Source of the DNA: an uncultured Chloroflexota bacterium
Lineage (GTDB): Bacteria > Chloroflexota > Anaerolineae > UBA4142 > SHND01
Length of the DNA stretch: 64,000 nucleotides
Direction: 5' to 3'
Assembly: GCA_937870825.1 (NCBI GenBank)
Contig: CALMZO010000436.1
Span: forward strand, 62,001 to 126,000
Part shown: positions 32,033 through 41,042 of the stretch, in pieces
Position numbering within the stretch: position 1 is the stretch's first letter
Layout of the letters: each line of letters opens with the position of its first letter
The notes under the pieces: model-generated
Database searches by the model: none
Told to the model about the DNA's origin: nothing
What the model saw: only the letters and a program-made list of their open reading frames with translations
Program-made: the position numbers and the translations under genes

Positions 32033-34197
32033 GGTCCAAACCCCCAAACGGCTCGCCCGCGCGCAAAGAGCCAGTCGCTCGCAGGCGCGGGTGTGAATGT
32101 GATGGTGTCAGGAATCTGAAAATCCAAACTCGGCTCGGCTTGAAAATTCGAGTACGGCAAAAAATGGAACACGCGTCCGTCGTCCAAGGTCACAATCAAA
32201 ACGCCCGCGCTCGATAAGGGCGCGGCGTGAATGGGGCTGCCAAATTCAAAACTCCACGCGAGTTCGCCCGACGATGCAATCCACGCATAACCCACACCTT
32301 CGCGCGTCGTCGCAAACAAGAACCAGTCATCCGTTGCAAATCCATTCACCGCGCCTTTCACCTCTGCGCTCCATGTTTCGCGTCCGAGCAAAACATTGTA
32401 CACCTTGACATTGCCCTGTTCCGTTCCCACCGCCGCAAGTCCCTGACTCACCAGCGCCGTCAATGGTGCGCTCGGCGGACTTGGCATCTCTGCTTGCCAC
32501 ACTTGTTCAAGCGTGGATGCCAACACAAAAATTTTGCTTGATGACGCGAGCAAGAGCGCGCTATTCGCAAGGGTCGGTGGTTGAACGAATCCCAAGTCTT
32601 TGTACGTATCAAGCGTCCAATAGACTGTGCCGCCCGTTGGTTCAATCGCCGACAGATAGCCGTTGTCGGTTGCGACGTACAATGTGCCGTCATCGGCGAG
32701 CGTCACACTTCCCACGATGTTGCCCAATAATTCTGCTTGCTTTTTGCGCCAGACCAATTTGCCATTCGCCGCATCGAGCGCGTGCAATTCACTATCCGAT
32801 GTTGGAACAAACACATACACGCGTTCGGCGCTGGAGAACAACGCCGGCGAAGCGCCGATGGGCGCACCCAGATTTGTTTCCCAAACCTGCGTGCCGTTTG
32901 CCCAATCAAACGCGCGCACGATGCCGCCTTCGAGCGGCACAATCACAACACCCCCCCCCACGACGATTGCGCTCACCGGCGCGCCTTGCGCGTCCGTCTG
33001 CCAGCGCGGGTTCGGATTCAATTGTAAAAAATCGGCAGAGAGATTCGTGTGCGCGGAATTGCCGCCGGGCATTTTCCAAATCCCGCCGGATATGGGCGTG
33101 GGGGCGGGAGAAGGTTCGACAGGAGTTTCGGTCGGCGCGTCGGATGTGGCAAGCGCGCTTGGTGTTGCGTCCGGCGCGTCGGATGTGGCAAGCGCGCTTG
33201 GTGTTGTAGTCGGCGCGTCGGATGTGGCAATCGCGCTTGGTGTTGTAGTCGGCGTCGCGGGCGGAATGTTTGGAACGAGTCCATTGAACAAAAGCAGCGC
33301 CGCGCCCAACATCCCAAACACTGCGCCGAGACCGAGCCAACGCCATTGCAATTTTTTTGCGCGGGCGGGTTGCGCCGCCGCGCGCACCGCGTCCCGAAAC
33401 GCGGCGACATTGGCAAAACGCGCGTCAGGATTTTTTTCCAGCGCGCGCACAATTGCGCGTTCCACATCGCGCGGAACATCGGCGCGCGTTTCGGAAAGCG
33501 GCGGCGGCGGCGTGTAAAGCTGTTGATGAAACAACGCGGCAGTGGTCGGCGCATCGAACGCGGGTTGTCCGGCGAGCATTTCGTACAGCACCAACGCGAG
33601 CGCGTATTCGTCCGCGCGTCCATCCGTTGTGTGTCCGCGAATTTGTTCGGGCGCCATGTAACGCGGCGAGCCAAAATAATTTCCGCCGAGTGTGGCGTCG
33701 GTATCTTGCGCGAGACCGACCAGTCCGAAATCCACGAGTGTCGCGTGCCCGTCCGCTGTGAGCAGAATGTTGGCAGGTTTGACGTCGCGGTGCGTGACGC
33801 CGCGCGAATGCGCGTACGCGAGCGCGTCGGCGATTTCAGAAAAAATTTCCAGCGCGCGCGCGAGCGGCAATTTTTTTTCGCGTTGAAGGTACGCGTGCAG
33901 CGTTTCGCCTTGAATCCATTCGAGGACGATGAACGGCTGCGCTTCATGCGCGCCAAATTCGTACACTGCCGCGATATTCGGATGTTTCAATTGCGCGGCG
34001 GCTGCGGCTTCACGATGAAAACGCGTTTGCGCCTCTGCGTTTGTTACACGCGTTGTGTCGAGGACTTTGATGGCGACGTTGCGACCCAGTCCGATGTCCA
34101 CCGCGCGATAGACGACGCCCATGCCGCCCTGTCCGATGCGCGCGAGGATGCGATAGTGGTCAAGAATTTGTCCCGGCGAAAATTCCACTGCGCTCAT
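32029..34197 (-). CDS. Ser/Thr protein kinase with PQQ-like beta-propeller
   Basis: The 722-residue protein has a PknB-type kinase domain (about 15-270): glycine loop RIGQGGMGVVYRA, Lys44 in VAIKVL, HRDVKPANILL (136-146) and DFGLVG. A single membrane helix near 285-310 and a 13-residue tandem repeat (TTTPSALATSDAP type) lead to an outer beta-propeller made of PQQ-like blades (LHALDAANGKLVWRK, GTVYWTLDTY, VYNVLLGRETWSA). The extracytoplasmic part probably senses a ligand or envelope state. Confidence 0.93.
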   Translation of the reverse strand: MSAVEFSPGQILDHYRILARIGQGGMGVVYRAVDIGLGRNVAIKVLDTTRVTNAEAQTRFHREAAAAAQLKHPNIAAVYEFGAHEAQPFIVLEWIQGETLHAYLQREKKLPLARALEIFSEIADALAYAHSRGVTHRDVKPANILLTADGHATLVDFGLVGLAQDTDATLGGNYFGSPRYMAPEQIRGHTTDGRADEYALALVLYEMLAGQPAFDAPTTAALFHQQLYTPPPPLSETRADVPRDVERAIVRALEKNPDARFANVAAFRDAVRAAAQPARAKKLQWRWLGLGAVFGMLGAALLLFNGLVPNIPPATPTTTPSAIATSDAPTTTPSALATSDAPDATPSALATSDAPTETPVEPSPAPTPISGGIWKMPGGNSAHTNLSADFLQLNPNPRWQTDAQGAPVSAIVVGGGVVIVPLEGGIVRAFDWANGTQVWETNLGAPIGASPALFSSAERVYVFVPTSDSELHALDAANGKLVWRKKQAELLGNIVGSVTLADDGTLYVATDNGYLSAIEPTGGTVYWTLDTYKDLGFVQPPTLANSALLLASSSKIFVLASTLEQVWQAEMPSPPSAPLTALVSQGLAAVGTEQGNVKVYNVLLGRETWSAEVKGAVNGFATDDWFLFATTREGVGYAWIASSGELAWSFEFGSPIHAAPLSSAGVLIVTLDDGRVFHFLPYSNFQAEPSLDFQIPDTITFTPAPASDWLFARGRAVWGFGP
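33131..33247. repeat. 39-bp tandem repeat (three copies) in the kinase gene
   Basis: Three near-identical units starting GTCGGCGCGTCGGATGTGGC encode 13-residue Thr/Pro/Ser/Ala repeats that form the stalk between membrane helix and propeller. Such tracts vary in copy number between strains. Confidence 0.85.
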
Positions 34198-34383
34198 GTG
34201 CGGTGATTATAGTTTGAAACGCCGCGCAGAGAAAGAGGTGCGCGCCCTGTTTGCGCCCCTCAAGCGTCCGCATTGCGCCCCCGCCGCGTCCAATTGGGCG
34301 CGGGCTCTGATGGTATCTTGAACTCGAAAATCATATTCATTCACCAAGGTGTCCGGCTATCTTGGATTCTATGGAGGTGTGCG

Positions 34384-36078
34384 ATGGTCAAGCTCATTAT
34401 TCGTCTGTGGGTCGCGACGTTCCTGGCGCTCGGTTTGATGATTCTGGTAACCGGCGAGGGCAGTGCGCGGAAAAATCTCGAGGGTGAGAACGCCGTTCGA
34501 CTTGTGGTCAATCGGCAAGTCGAGTTAGGAAGCGCGGAGAGCATTTCAAACCTGATTGCGGTGCAAGGCGTGCCGTGGGATGCCCATGACCGCTTTGAAG
34601 CCAAAGCGTGGAAAGATTTAGGCATGCGAACGGATGTGACTCCGTTGCTCAATGACGAGTCTTATTGGCCCAGTGGGGGTATTCAAGTCTGGCGCGCGAC
34701 TGAGCCGCCGGTGGCGGAATGCGCAGGGGGCGCGCGCGGACCGTTCGGACCACAAAACGATTTGTGGCTTTGCATGGACGAGTTTGAAAGGTACCTGCAA
34801 GAATGGCAAACGGTGTTGGGCACTGACTTGCGCCAAACGGTTGTTCTGGATGTGATGCCACGCACGTTGTCTTTTAATCCGGATAGTCCGAACTGGATGT
34901 CAATGTCGCCGCGGGACCCGGAGGAATGGAGCGCGGTCATGCGCGCGACCGGGCAGTATCTCGCCGAAATCGGGTGGAACGAACCGCTGGTCTTTCTCTT
35001 TGGCGAGTACGAGAATCTCTTTTATGGCAAGGACCGCCCATTGTATGACGGCACGCCGGAAACTGCGACGGCGCGCGCAGAGGACTATGCCGAGCTGTAC
35101 ATGCTCACACAAAACGCGCTGCAAGAGCAAGTTCCGCAGGTTCGTGTGGCGGGGGCGATTTCCGGCACTTACTCGCGCGATATAACGCGCGACTTGCAGC
35201 AGAATCCGTACGGGCTGGGTATCGAAGATTGGCTCGAAGCGCTCCAACGTCTCGACCCGACCTTTGAACCCTCTGCCATCGGCTGGCAGGGCTATTATTG
35301 GTACGGACTTGACGGGTATGGTGAGGCGCGCTTGCTCGAGGGGGCGGCGCACATTCGCGGTGTGCTGAGCGCGATGGGGTATCGCGCGGACATTCCGCAA
35401 TATCTCGATGGGTGGAACGGCACGTTCGGAAATCGAGAGGCGGTTGACGGTTCCATGTCTGACGATGCGCGTTTGATGCTTGAAGCGGCGCATCTCACGA
35501 GCTCGGTTATCGAGATGGCGGAAATCGGCAGTCCGACGCGCCAGATTGAAACTGCATTCTATTACACATGGAATCTGGATGGGCAGTCATTCCCCGATTA
35601 TCGTTGCGGCTTTCCTTACCAATCACTCGTGTCCACGATTCACGGAGAGATAGATTTGGGCGACCCGGATGGGTGCGTCATTCCTGCCTCTGACGTCGAG
35701 TGCAAACGGGCGCCGTATCATGCATTCAAGTTTTTGAGCGAACTGCGCGACGGGGATTTCGTCGAGACAAAATTCGAGGGGAGCGGCGGCAGCCGCGCGG
35801 CGCTGCGCGTAGCAGCCGTCAAAAAGCGCGGGGCGACAGACATTGTCGTGGTGAACCGCACAGGCGCGGCACTGGCGCCTTTTCGATTGGTGGTCAAGGG
35901 TCTTGCGCCGCGCCAATCCTATACCGTAACGTTCAATACGATTCAGCCGGGTGAACAGGGGTGCGCGCAGGTCGTAACACGCGCGCGGCGCATTCGGGCA
36001 GACCGACATGGTACGCTGGCGATGCCGTTCGCTGCCCCGGGTGACGCGCTCGCACAGATTCGCATCCGGACCCGCTAA
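34384..36078 (+). CDS. Secreted glycoside hydrolase-like protein (GH39-like)
   Basis: The 564-residue protein has an N-terminal signal or anchor (IIRLWVATFLALGLMILVTG) and a TIM-barrel-like core with FLFGEYENLFYGKDRP and AIGWQGYYWYGLDGYGE. Acidic residues sit in positions consistent with a retaining glycosidase. A C-terminal beta-sandwich (TDIVVVNRTGAALAPFRLVV) resembles the accessory domain of GH39 or GH30 enzymes. The ATG at 34384 follows GGAGG. The exact family and substrate are uncertain. Confidence 0.6.
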   Translation: MVKLIIRLWVATFLALGLMILVTGEGSARKNLEGENAVRLVVNRQVELGSAESISNLIAVQGVPWDAHDRFEAKAWKDLGMRTDVTPLLNDESYWPSGGIQVWRATEPPVAECAGGARGPFGPQNDLWLCMDEFERYLQEWQTVLGTDLRQTVVLDVMPRTLSFNPDSPNWMSMSPRDPEEWSAVMRATGQYLAEIGWNEPLVFLFGEYENLFYGKDRPLYDGTPETATARAEDYAELYMLTQNALQEQVPQVRVAGAISGTYSRDITRDLQQNPYGLGIEDWLEALQRLDPTFEPSAIGWQGYYWYGLDGYGEARLLEGAAHIRGVLSAMGYRADIPQYLDGWNGTFGNREAVDGSMSDDARLMLEAAHLTSSVIEMAEIGSPTRQIETAFYYTWNLDGQSFPDYRCGFPYQSLVSTIHGEIDLGDPDGCVIPASDVECKRAPYHAFKFLSELRDGDFVETKFEGSGGSRAALRVAAVKKRGATDIVVVNRTGAALAPFRLVVKGLAPRQSYTVTFNTIQPGEQGCAQVVTRARRIRADRHGTLAMPFAAPGDALAQIRIRTR

Positions 36079-36221
36079 TGCAAAAAAAACGAGACAGCAT
36101 GAAACAATTCTTCTTTGCTGCGCGCAGGTCAAGCGCACGCGCGTATACCAAATCCAACCCCGTCGTCAAGTACGCGTGGAATGAATCCGCCCAAGGCGGC
36201 TGGCTCGTCCCGAACATGTAA
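36078..36221 (+). CDS. Possible 47-residue small protein
   Basis: An ATG overlapping the upstream stop (TAATG) opens a short frame, basic at the start (QKKRDSMKQFFFAARRSSAR) and ending GGWLVPNM. Nothing similar is recognised. It may be a translated small protein or a chance frame. A strong terminator follows about 50 bases later. Confidence 0.3.
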   Translation: MQKKRDSMKQFFFAARRSSARAYTKSNPVVKYAWNESAQGGWLVPNM

Positions 36222-36272
36222 AAGTATCGCGCGTTTAAATGCTGTCAAACGCGTCAAGACAACCGAATGACG

Positions 36273-36312
36273 AACGGCGCAAGAGAAATTTTTTCTCTTG
36301 CGCCGTTTTTTT
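36273..36312 (+). terminator. Intrinsic terminator
   Basis: AACGGCGCAAGAGAAA pairs perfectly with TTTCTCTTGCGCCGTT across three T bases and is followed by more T. It ends the transcript from the glycosidase-like gene. Confidence 0.93.
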
Positions 36313-36409
36313 GTGCGCCCCTTTTGCGCCCCGTTCGTGTGCCTTGTGCGTCCGGTTTTTCGCGCGCGGTCAAGATAGAGTGTGTTGGAAAAAAAACGGA
36401 GGCGCAACG

Positions 36410-36592
36410 ATGTTGTACAACTTTTTCGGGACCAAAGCATGGATTTATGTCCTCGTCGTGTATCTCACGCTTGCAGCGATGTGTGTCGCAGGCGCGTGGC
36501 TCGTCAAACAAATCGTACGCGTCACAGCAATCGGCATCGCGCGCGCAGTCCGGGCTTTGCCCGCCAGGAGTCTGATTTTAGCGAATCGTTAG
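36410..36592 (+). CDS. 60-residue single-pass membrane protein
   Basis: The short protein (LYNFFGTKAWIYVLVVYLTL, AAMCVAGAWLVKQIVRVTAI) has one long hydrophobic helix and a basic C-terminus. AACGGAGG upstream is a good ribosome site, supporting translation. It stands alone between a terminator and the 11-bp repeat array. No family is recognised. Confidence 0.55.
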   Translation: MLYNFFGTKAWIYVLVVYLTLAAMCVAGAWLVKQIVRVTAIGIARAVRALPARSLILANR

Positions 36593-36693
36593 TGCATCAT
36601 TAACCAACTTGTAGAGTGCGCTTGAACAAGCGCACAATTCCAAACGATTTGGAGGAGCGGATGCCCAAGAGCTTGATTAAAGATGCCTAAGGG

Positions 36694-36713
36694 ACTGTTG
36701 ACGTATCAACAGT
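36694..36713. promoter_or_regulatory. Inverted repeat ACTGTTGACGTATCAACAGT
   Basis: Eight-base perfect arms around CGTA, followed by TTTTCT. It could be a weak terminator for the small membrane protein or an operator next to the 11-bp array. Confidence 0.5.
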
Positions 36714-36716
36714 TTT

Positions 36717-36771
36717 CTAACACCCGTCTAGCATTTTTCTAGCAGACGGTTAATTTGGTTCTAATCGAGGA
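36717..36771. promoter_or_regulatory. 11-bp-phased direct repeat array (CTARCA-N5) upstream of the NEW3 gene
   Basis: Five consecutive 11-base units, CTAACACCCGT, CTAGCATTTTT, CTAGCAGACGG, TTAATTTGGTT and CTAATCGAGGA, follow without gaps, 60 bases before the ATG at 36831. The spacing equals one helical turn and is typical of OmpR/PhoB-family tandem binding sites. A second array is at 40165. Confidence 0.65.
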
Positions 36772-36830
36772 TTTTTTATTATTTTATCGCCAACGTCAAA
36801 TCCGTACCAAAACCGAAGGAGGTAAAAAAT

Positions 36831-38015
36831 ATGAAACGCATTGTTTTTATTCTAATTTGCCTCGCTCTGGTCGCGGTGTTCCTCTTGACGCCTGCGCTGG
36901 TGGCGGCACAAGGACCGGAAGGCACGAATGATATTTTTCTCGCGACATCGTATCCTTCCATTGTCGTGACCAAGGGTGACTCGATTTCCTTTTCCATCAA
37001 CCTCGACAACAAGACCGAGGCATGGCAAGCGCTGACGCTCTCGGTGCAAACGCCCCAAGCGTGGCAAGCGACCTTCAAGAGCGGCAGCGTTATCGTCAAT
37101 CAAGTGATGGTCGAGCCGGAGAAAACGCAATCGGTCACATTGCAGCTGACGCCGCCCGACAATGTGGCGACAAATCAACCCTACCAATTTTTCGTCCAAG
37201 CCAAGACACCGGACGGCGCAACGCAAAAACAATTGCAGCTCTCGGTGATGCTGAAAGACAAAGAGACCAAGAGCGGACTCAAGCTCGACACCAAATTTCC
37301 GAACCTGCGCGGTTCGCCTGACAACACGTTTAGTTTCAAACTCGATTTGACGAATCAATCGGACCAGGACCGTACGGTGGATGTGGACGCCACCGCGCCG
37401 GAAGGGTGGCTCGTCTCTTTCAAACCGACGTACGAGTCGAAACAAGTACAGTCGTTCGCGCTCAAAGCCAACGGCTCGCAAAGCATTGACGTGGATATTA
37501 CACCGCCGCGCTTTGTGGATGCGGGCGATTACCAGGTTGTCGTGCGCGCAACGGCGGGCAGCGACGCCACCGAATTTCCCTTGAGCATTGCGATTCAAGG
37601 CAGACCGAATATGTCCTTGAATACCGTCAGCGGCAATCTCGCCACGAAAGCGAGCAGCGATGCGGAAACTCGAGTGAGCTGGGTGATTGCCAATACAGGT
37701 TCCGCTCCTCTGCAAAACATTACGCTCTCTGCGTCCAAACCGGACGGCTGGGATGTGAAATTCACGCCTGAAAAAATCGAACAGCTGGCGGTTGGACAAA
37801 CCGCGGATGTAACCGTCGCGTTGAAACCCAGCACACGCGCGCTCGCCGGTGATTATCTTGTCGCGGTTACCGCGTCGTCGAGCGGCGTCTCTGACAGCAA
37901 AGATTTGCGCGTGACGGTAGAAACGCCGACAACGTGGGGTTGGGCTGCTGTTGGTGCAATCGCGCTGGTCGTGGTTGGGCTTGCTGTTGTGTTTTTGCGC
38001 TTTAGCCGAAGGTGA
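36831..38015 (+). CDS. NEW3-domain (NPCBM-associated) exported protein
   Basis: The 394-residue protein has a cleavable-looking signal ([20 protein letters not shown]), two or three immunoglobulin-like NEW3 modules ([60 protein letters not shown]) and a C-terminal membrane helix ([20 protein letters not shown]). It would be anchored on the outer face of the membrane. Such proteins are commonly encoded beside ABC-2-type exporters, as here. GGAGGTAAAAAAT is the ribosome site. Confidence 0.85.
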   Translation: MKRIVFILICLALVAVFLLTPALVAAQGPEGTNDIFLATSYPSIVVTKGDSISFSINLDNKTEAWQALTLSVQTPQAWQATFKSGSVIVNQVMVEPEKTQSVTLQLTPPDNVATNQPYQFFVQAKTPDGATQKQLQLSVMLKDKETKSGLKLDTKFPNLRGSPDNTFSFKLDLTNQSDQDRTVDVDATAPEGWLVSFKPTYESKQVQSFALKANGSQSIDVDITPPRFVDAGDYQVVVRATAGSDATEFPLSIAIQGRPNMSLNTVSGNLATKASSDAETRVSWVIANTGSAPLQNITLSASKPDGWDVKFTPEKIEQLAVGQTADVTVALKPSTRALAGDYLVAVTASSSGVSDSKDLRVTVETPTTWGWAAVGAIALVVVGLAVVFLRFSRR

Positions 38016-38100
38016 TGTGACGACGGACGGTGGACAATGGACAATGGCTGTCTGTGGTCTGTCGTCTGCCGTCTCGCGTCGGCAAGGGGAGGTGATGGCT

Positions 38101-39102
38101 ATGGCAGAAACGTTGACCTTGAATTTCAAGAAACCAAAATCTGAAACGCTCACGCGCGCACAAAAAGAAATCACCACCTCGGATGTTGTCACCACGCGCA
38201 ATTTGGTGAAACGCTATGGCAACTTTACGGCGGTGGATGATTTGAACCTCAATCTGCGCGAAGGCGAAATTTTTGGGCTGCTTGGTCCGAACGGCGCGGG
38301 GAAAACGACGACGATTCTGATGCTGATGGGCTTGACAGAACCGACAGCGGGTTCGGTGCGCGTGTTGGGCTTTGACCCAGTGCGTCAACCGATTCACGTC
38401 AAACGCGTCGTCGGTTATTTGCCTGAACATGTCGCGCTGTACGACGATTTATCCGCGCGCGAAAATCTCATGTACACCGCCGACTTGAATGGCTTGTCTC
38501 TCAAGGAAGCGAAAACGCGCGTGGGCGCGGCGCTGGAGCGCGTGGGACTCGCGAACGTCGCCGAGAAAAAAGTGCGCACGTTTTCACATGGCATGCGCCA
38601 GCGGCTTGGCATAGCCGATGTGTTGATTAAAAAACCCCGCCTCGTCATTCTCGACGAACCGACGCTCGGGCTTGACCCCGAAGCGGTGAATCAATTGCTC
38701 GACTTGATTGTGGCAATGACACACGAAGAACGCATGACCGTTCTGCTTTCGTCGCATCAATTGCCCCAAGTGCAGCGCATCTGTTCGCGCGTGGGAATTT
38801 TCGTAAAGGGCAAGCTCATCGCCGACGGCACGATTCAACAGCTTGCGAGTCAACTCGCGGGCGGCGTTCACACGCTCCACATCGCGTTCGACGCGAACGG
38901 TATGGACGCCGCGAACGCGCTCCAACAGATTCCCGGTGTCCTCTCGGTGGAACGCGAAGGCGATGTGTGGCGCGTGCGGGCAACGAGCGATGTACGTCCG
39001 GAACTTGCGCGCGCGATTACGCAGCGCGGCTGGTCACTCTATCATTTGAGCGAGCGTGATTTCGGACTGGAGGAAATTTACTTGAGGTATTTTCAGGGCT
39101 GA
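38101..39102 (+). CDS. ABC transporter ATP-binding protein
   Basis: The 333-residue ATPase has Walker [11 protein letters not shown] (62-71), signature [10 protein letters not shown], Walker [18 protein letters not shown] and an H-loop in [11 protein letters not shown]. It ends in a DUF4162-like C-terminal domain ([16 protein letters not shown]). Of the two nearby ATGs, 38101 has better spacing to AGGGGAGG than 38095. The gene is followed by a membrane permease and preceded by the NEW3 protein, forming an exporter set. Confidence 0.93.
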   Translation: MAETLTLNFKKPKSETLTRAQKEITTSDVVTTRNLVKRYGNFTAVDDLNLNLREGEIFGLLGPNGAGKTTTILMLMGLTEPTAGSVRVLGFDPVRQPIHVKRVVGYLPEHVALYDDLSARENLMYTADLNGLSLKEAKTRVGAALERVGLANVAEKKVRTFSHGMRQRLGIADVLIKKPRLVILDEPTLGLDPEAVNQLLDLIVAMTHEERMTVLLSSHQLPQVQRICSRVGIFVKGKLIADGTIQQLASQLAGGVHTLHIAFDANGMDAANALQQIPGVLSVEREGDVWRVRATSDVRPELARAITQRGWSLYHLSERDFGLEEIYLRYFQG

Positions 39103-39107
39103 CCTTT

Positions 39108-39190
39108 GCGCGGATTTCCCTTGTTTCCTTGCGTTCCTTCCACATAGCGTTTGTGCAGAGGGAACTGAGGGAAATAAGGGAAATTAACAT
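39108..39190. repeat. GATTTCCCTTGTTTCC / GGGAAATAAGGGAAAT inverted low-complexity repeat
   Basis: A pyrimidine-rich arm is followed by a purine-rich arm about 30 bases later. This is the TTTCC/GGAAA family also found at 31279 and inside uvrA. It fills the ATPase-permease junction. Confidence 0.6.
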
Positions 39191-39222
39191 CGGGATTCGT
39201 CACTCTTCGGAGGTGGTGCCTT

Positions 39223-40158
39223 ATGCGTGGACTTGCAGCTGTGTTTCGCAAAGAGCTGGCTGACCATCTCGGCAGTCGGCGCTTTCTGATTTTGTTCGCG
39301 TTGATTTTGCTCGCGGGCATGTCTTCGGTGTACGTCGCCGCGCAGTCCATCCGCGAACAGATCGCGGATTCGCAAAACGCGTTTCTCTTGCTCTTTACCA
39401 CCGCGAGCGGACCGCTGCCTTCGTTCATCACCTTTATCGCGTTCTTGGGTCCGCTGGTGGGCTTGGCGCTCGCGTTTGATGCCATCAACAGCGAATGGAA
39501 TCGCGGTACGCTGAGTCGTTTGCTCGCGCAGCCGATTTATCGCGATGCGGTGGTGAACGGAAAATTTCTCGCCGCGTTTGCGACGATTGCGATTATGCTC
39601 GCGAGCATTTTCATCATCGTCGGCGCGCTCGGCATCTGGCGGCTTTCGCTGATTCCAACGCCGGAAGAAATTTTCCGCGTACTCGCCTTTTATGCGGTGT
39701 GCGTGCTGTACGTTGGTTTTTGGCTCGCCCTCGCGACGACGTTCTCGGTCGTCCTGCGCCAACCGGCAACGGCGGCGCTGGCGGGAATTGCCGCGTGGAT
39801 TTTCTTTACGTTCTTTGTGGCGATGATTGCGGATACTTTCGCGAATGTGTTCGTTTCGGTGAACGCACTGTTCGACCCGGACGCCGCGCTGCAAGCGGAA
39901 AATTTGCGCCTGATGCTCGCGCGTCTTTCGCCGAATACATTGTTCCAGGAAGCGACGCTCGCGATACTTGCGCCAAAAATTCGTACGCTCGGTCCGATTC
40001 TGCTGACGGATGTGCTTGGCGCGCTGCCGAACCCACTGCCGCTTTCGCAAAGTCTAATGCTCATCTGGCCCCAAGTCGTCGGCTTGCTCGCATTGATGGC
40101 GTTGTGTTTTGCGATTGCGTATGTGAAATTTATGCGGCAGGAAATTCGCGCACTGTGA
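39223..40158 (+). CDS. ABC-2 type transporter permease
   Basis: The 311-residue protein has about six membrane helices. It starts with a cytoplasmic elbow (GLAAVFRKELADHLGSRRFL) typical of ABC-2 permeases, then FIAFLGPLVGLALAFDAINS and the conserved EWNRGTLSRLLAQPIYRDAV coupling region. It pairs with the upstream ATPase. The cargo is unknown; the family exports drugs, polysaccharides, lipids or Na+. Confidence 0.9.
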   Translation: MRGLAAVFRKELADHLGSRRFLILFALILLAGMSSVYVAAQSIREQIADSQNAFLLLFTTASGPLPSFITFIAFLGPLVGLALAFDAINSEWNRGTLSRLLAQPIYRDAVVNGKFLAAFATIAIMLASIFIIVGALGIWRLSLIPTPEEIFRVLAFYAVCVLYVGFWLALATTFSVVLRQPATAALAGIAAWIFFTFFVAMIADTFANVFVSVNALFDPDAALQAENLRLMLARLSPNTLFQEATLAILAPKIRTLGPILLTDVLGALPNPLPLSQSLMLIWPQVVGLLALMALCFAIAYVKFMRQEIRAL

Positions 40159-40164
40159 GCTATT

Positions 40165-40208
40165 CTAACACTGCTCTAGCATTGCTCCAGCATTGTTCTA
40201 ACATGTGA
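40165..40208. promoter_or_regulatory. 11-bp-phased direct repeat array upstream of hsp20
   Basis: Four contiguous 11-base units, CTAACACTGCT, CTAGCATTGCT, CCAGCATTGTT and CTAACATGTGA, lie 92 bases before the hsp20 ATG. Their core and spacing match the array at 36717. Confidence 0.7.
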
Positions 40209-40299
40209 GCGCGATAAAGAGGACGTAAACTTGACGCAGAGGGAACAAATGAAAATCAAATTTCAACGCATCCAAAATCCTTTCACAGGAGGTGCAACG

Positions 40300-40761
40300 A
40301 TGGCAAACAATGTTGTCCGTTGGGACCCCGTGCGCGAGACCTTGAGTCTGCGCGACGCGATGAATCGCTTGTTTGAAGATTCGTTTGTTACGCCGAGCTG
40401 GTTCTACAGCCCGGACACGAACAATCGCTTGAACATGCTCCCCGTCAATATGTGGGAGACGGCGGATGAAATTTTGGTCCAGGCGGTCTTGCCGGGACTC
40501 AAGACGCAAGATGTGGAATTGCAATTCCACGACGGACGGCTGATTATTGATGCGAAATTGACGCCGCCCCAAGTTGAAAACGCGACGTGGCACTATCGCG
40601 AACTGGCGTACGGGCAATATCATCGCGAAATCGGCTTGCCCATTCCGGTGAATACGGACAAGATTCAGGCGACGCTCGAAAATGGGTTCTTGACCTTGCG
40701 CTTGCCCAAAGCGGAAGAAGTCAAACCCAAGAAAATTCAAATTCAAGCCCTGAACAAATAA
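40300..40761 (+). CDS. hsp20: Small heat-shock protein Hsp20
   Basis: The 153-residue protein is an alpha-crystallin-type chaperone. LRDAMNRLFEDSFVTPSWF is the N-terminal helix region, and VNMWETADEILVQAVLPGLK through IQATLENGFLTLRLPKAEEV is the alpha-crystallin domain with its signature GFLTLRLPK. The IXI-type tail reads KKIQIQAL. GGAGGTGCAACG precedes the ATG at 40300. The upstream 11-bp array suggests dedicated control rather than CIRCE/HrcA. Confidence 0.95.
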   Translation: MANNVVRWDPVRETLSLRDAMNRLFEDSFVTPSWFYSPDTNNRLNMLPVNMWETADEILVQAVLPGLKTQDVELQFHDGRLIIDAKLTPPQVENATWHYRELAYGQYHREIGLPIPVNTDKIQATLENGFLTLRLPKAEEVKPKKIQIQALNK

Positions 40762-40776
40762 ATAACTCCTTTTCCA

Positions 40777-41029
40777 CTTTGGCACGCTGTCCAAAGAGTA
40801 CGCATCGTTACGACGATGTGTGAGACGCAGACGAAATGTTCGTGCGCTGACGCCGTGTCAGAATCTGTCAAAAGGCACACTCACTTTTCAGTCATGGTAC
40901 CTGCGTCTCGTGTGCGAAGGTTTGCAGGAGGAGAGGAACGAGGACCACTCAGACGCTTGATTTGCTCATGGGGTCCTCAAAATGATACAGCCGAGGGATG
41001 GTAGTTCCCCTCGGCTGTGCTTTTTTTTT
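40777..41029 (+). ncRNA. Candidate structured RNA downstream of hsp20
   Basis: No reading frame explains this stretch, but it is dense in perfect stems. CTTTGG/CCAAAG (40777/40791) and CATCGT-TACG-ACGATG (40803) come first. A long-range GAGACGCAG/CTGCGTCTC helix (40822/40901) encloses ACGAA/TTCGT and CTGAC/GTCAG hairpins. GAGGACC/GGTCCTC (40940/40972) follows, and a strong terminator ends the unit. The arrangement looks like a multibranched ncRNA or a structured 3' UTR of hsp20. It does not match RNase P, tmRNA or SRP RNA signatures that I can recall; 6S RNA cannot be excluded. Confidence 0.5.
40987..41029 (+). terminator. Intrinsic terminator
   Basis: ACAGCCGAGGG pairs with CCCTCGGCTGT across a ten-base loop, followed by GC and nine T. 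It terminates the hsp20/structured-RNA transcript ahead of the convergent regulator gene. Confidence 0.95.
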
Positions 41030-41042
41030 CTTTCGATAGTTC

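Noticed and set aside
33049-34206. 385-residue open frame on the + strand
   Set aside because: It is antisense to the kinase domain. The repeats in it are just the reverse of the 39-bp kinase repeats.
36694-36713. CIRCE/HrcA heat-shock operator
   Set aside because: The sequence and nine-base spacing of CIRCE (TTAGCACTC-N9-GAGTGCTAA) are absent here and before hsp20.
36852-38201. 449-residue open frame on the - strand
   Set aside because: It is antisense to the NEW3 protein and the ABC ATPase start. Its composition (Arg/His-rich, no domain) is typical of reverse-strand frames in gcg/cgc-rich genes.
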